Assembly (NCBI GenBank): GCA_039029935.1
Contig: JBCCFC010000123.1
Location: 1-16,573, forward strand
DNA: 16,573 nt
Direction: 5' to 3'
Source of the DNA: G039029935 sp039029935
GTDB taxonomy: Bacteria > Chloroflexota > Anaerolineae > Caldilineales > Caldilineaceae
Position 1 is the stretch's first letter; each line of letters begins with the position of its first letter. Made by a program: the position numbers and the translations under genes. The notes below the pieces were generated by a model. The model did not search any database. It saw only the letters and a program-made list of their open reading frames with translations, and was not told where the DNA came from. This document shows positions 8,063 to 14,274 of the stretch, piece by piece.

Positions 8063-8095
8063 ATACGACAGCGGATTTAGGTCGGGAACGGATTT
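8063..8095 (-). promoter_or_regulatory. 33-bp element in the 5' leader of the gene at 3985-8037, matching the left arm at 11193-11225
   Basis: About 29 of 33 bases match 11193-11225. On the minus strand it carries AAATCCG twice, separated by about 11 nt, and ends CTGTCGTAT. It sits 25 nt upstream of ATG 8037. The other copy sits 59 nt upstream of ATG 11133 in the same orientation. It could be an operator or promoter element, or half of a dispersed palindromic repeat. Confidence 0.5.
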
Positions 8096-8128
8096 TTAGC
8101 CTCCGTGCCTGAGTAAACCCCTACATTG

Positions 8129-8179
8129 AATAAACACCATTTTTATTAAAATTCCCAAACGAATTTGACACCAATTTTT
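8129..8179. repeat. 51-bp intergenic repeat, copy A
   Basis: About 44 of 51 bases match 15384-15434. It contains the inverted repeat AAATTC-N6-GAATTT and lies directly after the stop codon of the gene at 8182-11133, in the leader region of the gene at 3985-8037. Confidence 0.65.
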
Positions 8180-8181
8180 GT

Positions 8182-11133
8182 TTACCGCTTCACCGCCGGC
8201 AAAAACACACGATAGGGCGTTGTATCCACGTGCATCACCGCTGGCTGTGCCTGCAAACCATCACCATCCGTGGCGTGGATGACGATGCGGTAGAGGCCGC
8301 GCTCGATGAACGCGGGGTAGCGACCCTGATACATGTCATCGCCCAAGGCCATGTTGCGTGTGAGGTTGAAGTTATAGACATCGGTTTCGACGTTGAGTTC
8401 GCCATCATTAGCAGGAGGGATGTAGCTGGGGGGATAAACATAGGCTTGGACACGCTCGACCCCTTCGTCATCACGCACCTCGGCTTGAATGAGGCCGCTG
8501 CTGTTGTGAATCGTCTCGGGGGTCATGGTGTGGGCAATGAAGGGCGGCCAGTGACCGGGCGGGAGTGAACCATCGGTTGCAAAACTGCGTGTGGCGGCGA
8601 TTTGCCTGTCGGCGTGTTCGTTGGGGATACCGTTGCCGTTGGCGTCGAGCCAAGGTTGCTGGAAGGGATAGAGGGCATCGACCACTGTTTTTGCGGTCTC
8701 AAAACTGTCGGCAAGGTTATAGTTTGTGCCCAACTTGATGAGCAGGCTGTTGGTGAAGGGCGCACCTTCGGGCCATGTATTGGCATCGTCGTTGGCACTA
8801 GCTGAGGTGATAACGACACGGTTCTCATGGCTGATGCTTTCGGGGAATTCGATAAAGCTACCCGAATTGCAGGCTTCGATGATGATGTTGCTTTTGAGGC
8901 CGGGGACCTTACCCTCCAACTCGGTCAACCACGCGTTGAGCAGCGTCGGTGTCAGCACTTCGTTGCGACTGCCAGCGGTGTCGAGATAGAGCTTTTCCGG
9001 ACGACCATGATCGACCAGATAGAGCGTCAACGCCTGTTCACGGCTGACACGCTCTACCGCCCACTCGGTGATGGCATGTTCCAAGTTGTTGAGATTGGCG
9101 TGTTCATCATAGCCCGTCAGCGAGGAATTGGTTGCCAGAAACTTGATGTCATCGGCCTCCACATTTTTGCCATTAAAGAGTCGAAAGACATTCTGTGCCA
9201 GCATATTGATGTTATTCTGCAGGCTATCTGCCGCACGTAACCGTCCCGCCACCACGATGAGCGCGCCTGTGGCTGGTTCTTCGGTCAACGGATGCACCGA
9301 GATATTATAGACAATATCCGGTCCAGCGACACTGGCATCAAAGTTCATCAACTCCATGTAAAAAGTCTGACCAGCCGTGGCGTTGACATCCAGACGCGCC
9401 CCTGGCGTGAACGGCTCAAACCAATGGTCAGCGGCCTGACTATTACAGCGGGTGTAGTAGGTGAAATCGACATCGGCGCGTGAACCGTAGGGGATATCCA
9501 CAAGAATTTGGTAGACACCATCGTGAGGTGCTTGGAAGAATATCCAATCTGTGTCGGCGACTTCGTGGAAGGTGTGCGTTTGGGCAATGCCATTGGGTTG
9601 GATTTGGCGGGCGAAGTTGCATTGGTTGTCGGATTCGTAGGGGTCGGATGGGGGCGGCGTTGATGTAAGCGTAGGCGTGGGGGAGGGAGTAAATGTTGGC
9701 GATGGTGTCATTGTTGGCGTACGTGTTGGTGTATTGGTATGTGTAGAGGTAAATGTCGGTGGAGGCGTAAACGTTAAAGTTGCTGTCGGTGTTGGCATTG
9801 GTGTAGGCGTATTGGTTGGAATTGGCGTATGAGTTGGGGTATGAGTCAGTGTCGCAGTAGGGAGCGGCGTGTAAGTTGGTGTAGTGGTTGGGGTTTGAGT
9901 TGGTACATGCGTTGGCGTATGAGTTGATGTTGGCAGAGGCGTAAACGTGAAAGTCGCTGTAGGTGTATGAGTTGGTGTATTGGTGGGTGTACGCGTTGGC
10001 ATATGGGTAAACGTAGGCGCATGAGTTGGTGTAGGTGTTGGCGTTGACTGCAACGTTCGGGCTATGACGACCTTGCTATATGCACTCCATAGTTCATTCC
10101 GCTGGTCATCCCCCGACCAACTACTGTTTTCCCCATCATGCGCTGGTGTATAGGTGCGCACACGAAAGCGATAGGTCGTATCCACCGCCAAGCCCGAAAC
10201 CACATAGGCATCGTCGCCCTTGGTGAAGGTTGTGCCGTCCACGGTATAGATGCCATCGCTGGTATAGCTGATCTCGTAATGGCCACCTCTGCGCTGAAAG
10301 GTGATGGGTGTCCAGCTTAACTGAATAGCACTGTCAGAGAGAGCCGTTGCGGTTACATTTGCAGGCGCAACCGTCTGCGTACTTGCCCAATTGGGGTCTT
10401 TTTCACCCAAAAATGTGTTTAGCGTATCATCCGTGATAACCAGACGGTTGTAGGCAAAGTCTGTTTGCGATGACAGATTGGAGAGGTTGCCGATTTCGGT
10501 GGGGATGCTGCTCAACTGGTTGGAAGATAAATAAAGTCTCGTGAGACTAGAGAGGTTGCCGATTTCGGTAGGGATGCTGCTCAACTGGTTGTTCTCTAAA
10601 GAAAGGTAAGTGAGATTGGAGAGGTTGCCGATTTCGGTGGGGATGCTGCTCAACTGGTTGGAATGTAAAGAAAGTATCGCGAGATTGGAGAGGTTACCGA
10701 TTTCGGTGGGGATGCTGCTCAACTGGTTGGGGCTAAGGTCAAGATGTATCAAATTGCTAAAATCACCAATGGCAGCGGGTAATGCGCCTGTAAGGTTGTT
10801 GCCAATATTATTATCAAGGTCCAACTCTGCCACGCGTCCATCACTACATGTCACCCTAAACCAACCACAGGGCGTTGTTGTCTGTAACCAACCCGTGTTA
10901 TTGACCCAGTTTGGTCCTCCTGTGCCATTATAAATCGCCACCAATGCCTCACACTCAATCTGTGGAATTTCACTCACTATCGTGCAGTCGAACTCGGTCT
11001 GTGCTGATTGGCTCTGTGAAGTCTGGCTCTGCGCGGTCGCGGTGAAGGGGGCGAGAGTATGTGATGTGCTGGTCCACAGGATGCAGATGGTAGTGAGGAT
11101 GGTGATGCGTATGCTTGTGTTGATGGCTGTCAT
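8182..11133 (-). CDS. Secreted LRR-FN3-C13 (legumain-like) peptidase
   Basis: 983 residues from ATG 11133, chosen over an in-frame ATG 10 codons upstream because AAGGAG at 11143-11148 serves it. Signal peptide about 1-34 (likely TATA|QSQ). An LRR N-terminal cap with NGTGGPNWVNNTGWL lies at about 58-105. Leucine-rich repeats cover about 106-230, including four near-identical 23-residue units with NQLSSIPTEIGNLSN (128-220). An FN3-like domain is at about 256-360. A Thr-Pro linker of about 130 residues (363-496) is followed by a PPC domain (about 498-614). The C13 domain (about 622-856) keeps H709 in VDHG and C755 in EACNSGSF. The calcium loop is altered to DANGNGIPNEH. An Ig-like domain (about 862-972) leads to the end LPAVKR. 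LRR and FN3 modules suggest binding to protein or cell-surface partners, with the C13 unit as the enzymatic effector. Neighbours are paralogues on both sides. Confidence 0.9.
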   Translation of the reverse strand: MTAINTSIRITILTTICILWTSTSHTLAPFTATAQSQTSQSQSAQTEFDCTIVSEIPQIECEALVAIYNGTGGPNWVNNTGWLQTTTPCGWFRVTCSDGRVAELDLDNNIGNNLTGALPAAIGDFSNLIHLDLSPNQLSSIPTEIGNLSNLAILSLHSNQLSSIPTEIGNLSNLTYLSLENNQLSSIPTEIGNLSSLTRLYLSSNQLSSIPTEIGNLSNLSSQTDFAYNRLVITDDTLNTFLGEKDPNWASTQTVAPANVTATALSDSAIQLSWTPITFQRRGGHYEISYTSDGIYTVDGTTFTKGDDAYVVSGLAVDTTYRFRVRTYTPAHDGENSSWSGDDQRNELWSAYSKVVIARTLQSTPTPTPTHAPTFTHMPTRTPTNTPTHTPTATFTFTPLPTSTHTPTHVPTQTPTTTPTYTPLPTATLTHTPTHTPIPTNTPTPMPTPTATLTFTPPPTFTSTHTNTPTRTPTMTPSPTFTPSPTPTLTSTPPPSDPYESDNQCNFARQIQPNGIAQTHTFHEVADTDWIFFQAPHDGVYQILVDIPYGSRADVDFTYYTRCNSQAADHWFEPFTPGARLDVNATAGQTFYMELMNFDASVAGPDIVYNISVHPLTEEPATGALIVVAGRLRAADSLQNNINMLAQNVFRLFNGKNVEADDIKFLATNSSLTGYDEHANLNNLEHAITEWAVERVSREQALTLYLVDHGRPEKLYLDTAGSRNEVLTPTLLNAWLTELEGKVPGLKSNIIIEACNSGSFIEFPESISHENRVVITSASANDDANTWPEGAPFTNSLLIKLGTNYNLADSFETAKTVVDALYPFQQPWLDANGNGIPNEHADRQIAATRSFATDGSLPPGHWPPFIAHTMTPETIHNSSGLIQAEVRDDEGVERVQAYVYPPSYIPPANDGELNVETDVYNFNLTRNMALGDDMYQGRYPAFIERGLYRIVIHATDGDGLQAQPAVMHVDTTPYRVFLPAVKR
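9646..10047 (-). repeat. Thr-Pro-rich linker coding repeat
   Basis: Codes residues about 363-496 of the LRR-FN3-C13 protein, built from six-nucleotide-scale words encoding TP, HTPT and NTPT. It is the longest uninterrupted linker of this type in the window and separates the binding modules from the PPC-peptidase unit. Confidence 0.85.
10474..10757 (-). repeat. Tandem 69-bp leucine-rich repeat units
   Basis: Four units start at 10482, 10551, 10620 and 10689 on the plus-strand numbering, exactly 69 bp apart. A core of about 41 bp is almost identical in each and encodes NQLSSIPTEIGNLS. The near-identity at DNA level, including synonymous sites, points to recent amplification or gene conversion. 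Confidence 0.9.
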
Positions 11134-11142
11134 GGTTGTTGG

Positions 11143-11148
11143 CTCCTT
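11143..11148 (-). promoter_or_regulatory. Ribosome binding site deciding the start of the gene at 8182-11133
   Basis: AAGGAG on the minus strand, 9 nt before ATG 11133-11131. It lies downstream of the alternative ATG at 11163, which has no comparable site. Confidence 0.7.
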
Positions 11149-11192
11149 GTTTTGGTTTTGCATGGTTGATTGGTAGTGGTTGATAAAGGTTC

Positions 11193-11271
11193 ATACTACA
11201 GCGGATTTGGGTAGGAAACGGATTTCGCACTCAACCCAAAATCCGTTCCTGCCCCCAATCCGTTGTCGTAT
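11193..11271. repeat. Long imperfect inverted repeat (33-bp arms) upstream of the gene at 8182-11133
   Basis: Arms 11193-11225 and 11239-11271 pair at about 26 of 33 positions around a 13-nt loop. Several mismatches could be G-U pairs in RNA. Each arm contains two CGGATT words. The left arm recurs at 8063-8095. No T-tract follows on the minus strand, so this is probably not a simple terminator. Confidence 0.7.
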
Positions 11272-11324
11272 TTCAGTAGTATTTCATTGATTCATTAAGA
11301 TAGCTGGCTCACCTGACTCGATAC

Positions 11325-11380
11325 AATTCAGGAAGCGCGCCCCATGTGGCTTGATTCGCAGGGGGCGTGCTTCCTGAATT
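11325..11380 (+). terminator. Strong hairpin with T-rich tail in plus orientation
   Basis: Arms 11325-11343 and 11362-11380 (19 bp, one G-T pair) around an 18-nt loop. On the plus strand the stem is followed by TTTCTGATTATTTTTT, which is terminator-like. On the minus strand, where the genes lie, the tail is GTATCG and has no T-run. It may still stop or protect minus-strand transcripts. No plus-strand gene to its left is seen that would need it. Confidence 0.45.
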
Positions 11381-11406
11381 TTTCTGATTATTTTTTGTTC
11401 ACCTAC

Positions 11407-11425
11407 AACAGGGCTTTAGCCTGTT
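11407..11425. repeat. Small palindrome, GCTTTAG loop
   Basis: AACAGG and CCTGTT pair as 6-bp arms around GCTTTAG. It sits 35 nt after the stop codon of the gene at 11460-14147. Confidence 0.45.
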
Positions 11426-11437
11426 TCCTGTTATCGA

Positions 11438-11456
11438 CGCCGATTTGCAATCGGTG
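11438..11456. repeat. Small palindrome, TGC loop
   Basis: Eight paired bases (one G-T) around TGC, ending 4 nt from the stop codon at 11460. It resembles in style the palindromes at 11407-11425 and 16476-16492. It could fold in the 3' end of the transcript. Confidence 0.45.
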
Positions 11457-11459
11457 GGA

Positions 11460-14147
11460 TCATCGTGTCACCAATGGAAGGAAGGTCTGATACACGCCAA
11501 CAGTCAACACAACTGGCTGTGCAGACAACCCATCTTGATCGGTTGCGTGAAGCACGATTCGATAGATACCTTTTTGGCGAAACCTTTCGTAGCTACCCTG
11601 ATACATGTCATCACCAAGTTCGGTGTCTCGAGCAAAATCAATCCGGTCCAATGCCGCATGGGTGTTGAGTTTGCCGTCATGTGGGGGTGGTGAATAATCA
11701 GGTGGGTAGACAATGCCCCAAACCGCCTCGACACCTTGGTTATCACGTACTTCAACATGGAACGTGCCCTGATGGTCCATGATATTGGCTGGTTCGTCAA
11801 CGCGGGCGATGAAGGGCGGCCATCTGATACCGGGGAATGTGCCTGCGTACTCAAACCCACGCTCGGCGGCCACAAAAACATCATCGGCCTCGTTGGGTGT
11901 GCCATCACCGTCGCCATCCAACCAAGGTTCTTGGAATGAGAAGTTGCTCTTGGTTGTTTCTTTGGCGCGATTGAACGCAGTGGGTAGGTTGTCGTCCATG
12001 TATAGGTGGGTGACGAATGCATCCGAAAACTGGATACCGTCGTTGGTGGCATAGGCGTCGGAGTCTGCGCTGGTCGAGGTGATGATTAGCCGGCCAGTTC
12101 TGCTAATACTACCGCCAATGGGATCGGGTTCGATAAAACTGCCCGCATAGCACGCTTCGACAATCACGTTGACTTTGAGTTCGGGGATGGCAGATTCGAG
12201 TTCATGGAGCCATGTATCCAACTCTGCTGGTCTCAGCGTTTCCTCGTTGACCTCATCCAAATAGAGGACATCGCGCTCACCATGATCAATCAGATAGAGT
12301 GTCAGGGCTTGGTCTGCGCTAACACGTTCTTGCGCCCATGTCACAATGCCGTCACGCAGATTGTCGGCGGTCGCTGGTTTATCGTGTCCTACAAGTTCAG
12401 GGTTGGTTGAGAGGAAGAGAATATCCTCTGCAACGACTCCTTTGCTTTGAAAAAGTTGATAGACTCGCTGTGCCGTTTTGTCAATATTATCCTGCAAGGC
12501 GTCATTGGGATGTAGCCGCCCGGCCACGATAATAACTGCCCCTGTTGGTTGCTCTTCCGCCAATTTGCGCACCGAAATTTCATAGCGCACATTAGCCCCA
12601 AAGATATTGGGGTCGATATTCTGTGCGCCGATATAAAACCGCTGGTTGGCATCCGCAACAACAGTGAGTTTAATACCCGGCGCAAACGTCTCGCCCACCT
12701 TCCCTAAAACAGGATCAGCGGCACATTCTGTGAAATCAGCCAACTCGATATTGGCTGGTGAACCATTGGGGACGGACACTTCAACCAGATAACTGCCAGC
12801 AGTGTCAGCAACAAATGTAATCCAATCTTTGTCCGAAACGGCATGAAACGTATGTTGTTGGGGGATACCATTGGCCGCGATGAGACTTGCAAGTTCACAT
12901 TGATTATCGGTTTCATATGCATCTGCTGCCCCGTCACTGGGTGGTCGGGTTGGGATAGGCGATGATGGCGCAGATGTATTGGTCGGCAAACTGGTTGCTG
13001 TGAATGTGATTGTTGGTGCCGGCGTTGATGTCGCCGCTGGCAACGTCGGCGTCGCAGTTAGGTGCGCGGTCGCTGTTGTCGTGCTTGTATTGGTGACAGT
13101 AGGTGACGCGGTGGGTGTTTCTGTTGGTGTGAGTGTTGGTGTCACTGTAGTTGGCATGGGCGTATTTGTTGATGTATTCGTTGGTGTCAGCGTCGGTGTC
13201 AGCGTCGGCAAAGGGGTTGATGTTGCCGCAGGCAGAACCATGCCTAGCCCACTTTTTAGCCGATATCTGCCATCCTCGATGCTACCCGCACTTGGCGCAC
13301 CCATCACGCTATACAACTGATAACGCGGCGCATCCGATGGTGAACTCGATGCTGGCGCGTTTGTCCCACCGCCAAAGATAGACCAGCGTAATACATAGTT
13401 GGCAATAGATATCCACAAGCTATTATTTGTCTCCGCAGCTTCTTCTGCCTCGACAGGTTCTATCCCAAGAGATGTCGTGGCAAAATCAGCTGTGATAGTT
13501 GTGGTGGGTAGAATGGTGGGAGCCTCAACCACAACGGGTGTGCTTGTCGGTGTATCTGTCATGGTTAGCAACGGAACATTGGTTGCCGTACTTGTTGTCG
13601 TTGGGGTCGGTATCACAGTCGGTGTTTCTGTCATAGTCGGTATTTCTGTTGCCATATGCGTTGCTGTTGGCTCAGGTGTATCTGTCGGCGTATGCGTTGG
13701 CACCAGCGTATGCGTTGGCACCAGCGTATGCGTTGGAGCCAGTGTATGCGTCGGCTGCGCTGTTGCAGACGGTGTAATAGATGGCGTCTTAGTTGGTATC
13801 TGTGTTGGCATCTGTGTTGGCGTATGGGCGGGTGTATTGGTTGGTGATTGTGTTGATGTTGGCGTATGCGTTGGTGTAGTGGTTGCACGGCGCGCACGGA
13901 TACCCACGCCACTGCTCAACATAAATTGCCCATCTTGCGAATTTTTCGCCGTTGATGCCCCCATCAAACTGTGTAGCGTGTACCCATCAGCATCGGGTTG
14001 GTTGGGGGATTGTGCATATTCGCCACTGCCAAAGGCATACCACATAATGACATATTCGGTTGTTTGTGCCCTTGCGGATGATGCCAAGAAGACAGTAAGC
14101 AAACTAGATACCATCACAAGCCAAAAGTTTCTATATCGTTGTTTCAT
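11460..14147 (-). CDS. Secreted C13 (legumain-like) peptidase with duplicated N-terminal module
   Basis: 895 residues. ATG 14147 is preceded by GAGGAA at 14151-14156. Signal peptide about 1-27 (likely ARA|QTT). A module of about 55 residues occurs twice, at about 29-84 (YVIMWYAFGSG, then LHSLMGAS and FMLSSGVG) and 249-304 (YVLRWSIFGGG, then LYSVMGAP and YRLKSGLG). Each copy is followed by a long Thr-Pro linker (87-222 and 307-403). Similar Gly-rich modules are common in secreted Chloroflexota proteins. The PPC domain is at about 408-528. The C13 domain (about 535-770) has H622 in IDHG and C666 in EACYAGSF. A calcium loop DGDGDGTPNEADD is at 744-756. The Ig-like domain is at about 776-884, and the protein ends LPLVTR. 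It is first in the run of five relatives, and the hairpin at 14188-14230 lies just upstream. It is predicted to be active by motif. Confidence 0.9.
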   Translation of the reverse strand: MKQRYRNFWLVMVSSLLTVFLASSARAQTTEYVIMWYAFGSGEYAQSPNQPDADGYTLHSLMGASTAKNSQDGQFMLSSGVGIRARRATTTPTHTPTSTQSPTNTPAHTPTQMPTQIPTKTPSITPSATAQPTHTLAPTHTLVPTHTLVPTHTPTDTPEPTATHMATEIPTMTETPTVIPTPTTTSTATNVPLLTMTDTPTSTPVVVEAPTILPTTTITADFATTSLGIEPVEAEEAAETNNSLWISIANYVLRWSIFGGGTNAPASSSPSDAPRYQLYSVMGAPSAGSIEDGRYRLKSGLGMVLPAATSTPLPTLTPTLTPTNTSTNTPMPTTVTPTLTPTETPTASPTVTNTSTTTATAHLTATPTLPAATSTPAPTITFTATSLPTNTSAPSSPIPTRPPSDGAADAYETDNQCELASLIAANGIPQQHTFHAVSDKDWITFVADTAGSYLVEVSVPNGSPANIELADFTECAADPVLGKVGETFAPGIKLTVVADANQRFYIGAQNIDPNIFGANVRYEISVRKLAEEQPTGAVIIVAGRLHPNDALQDNIDKTAQRVYQLFQSKGVVAEDILFLSTNPELVGHDKPATADNLRDGIVTWAQERVSADQALTLYLIDHGERDVLYLDEVNEETLRPAELDTWLHELESAIPELKVNVIVEACYAGSFIEPDPIGGSISRTGRLIITSTSADSDAYATNDGIQFSDAFVTHLYMDDNLPTAFNRAKETTKSNFSFQEPWLDGDGDGTPNEADDVFVAAERGFEYAGTFPGIRWPPFIARVDEPANIMDHQGTFHVEVRDNQGVEAVWGIVYPPDYSPPPHDGKLNTHAALDRIDFARDTELGDDMYQGSYERFRQKGIYRIVLHATDQDGLSAQPVVLTVGVYQTFLPLVTR
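12939..13229 (-). repeat. Thr-Pro-rich linker coding repeat (second linker)
   Basis: Codes residues about 307-403 of the gene at 11460-14147, between the second short module and the PPC domain. It consists of TPT, NTS and TAT words and is less regular than the first linker of this protein. Confidence 0.8.
13482..13889 (-). repeat. Thr-Pro-rich linker coding repeat (first linker), with 18-bp tandem units
   Basis: Codes residues about 87-222 of the gene at 11460-14147. It includes three 18-bp units at 13688-13741, the first two identical, plus a partial fourth, encoding repeated PTHTL[VA] words. It is likely variable in length between strains. Confidence 0.85.
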
Positions 14148-14150
14148 GAA

Positions 14151-14156
14151 TTCCTC
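14151..14156 (-). promoter_or_regulatory. Ribosome binding site of the gene at 11460-14147
   Basis: GAGGAA on the minus strand close to ATG 14147-14145; the GAGG core is 5 nt away. Confidence 0.55.
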
Positions 14157-14187
14157 GTGATTGGCTTTTCAGAACGAGAATCGAATA

Positions 14188-14230
14188 ATTTGTGCAGTAA
14201 CACAGTTGCTAGCTGTTTTACTGCACAAAT
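14188..14230. terminator. Perfect 13-bp hairpin between the lectin gene and the first peptidase gene
   Basis: Arms 14188-14200 and 14218-14230 are perfectly complementary, with a 17-nt loop that can pair further (CAG with CTG). It lies 45 nt after the lectin stop codon. On the minus strand the tail is ATTATTCGATT, a weak T-run, so it may be an intrinsic terminator of modest strength or an mRNA processing or stability structure. Confidence 0.5.
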
Positions 14231-14274
14231 AAGAAAGTGATTTGAGCGAAAACCAACAAGTTCTGTGCGGATAA

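Larger units (their letters stand above)
11134..11459. other. 326-nt intergenic region rich in inverted repeats
   Basis: No gene is seen. From right to left it holds two small palindromes just after the stop codon at 11460, a strong 19-bp hairpin (11325-11380), the long inverted repeat 11193-11271 and the ribosome site of the next gene. No clear promoter boxes were recognised. Confidence 0.7.

Noticed and set aside
10474..10757. Regular direct repeats that might suggest a CRISPR array
   Set aside because: The 69-bp period is in frame and encodes leucine-rich repeats; the intervening sequences are coding and related to each other, not unique spacers.
13399..14160. Plus-strand open frame of 253 codons rich in Val-Gly-Val-Ser
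   Set aside because: It is the antisense reading of Thr-Pro linker codons. Similar false frames appear opposite the other linkers.
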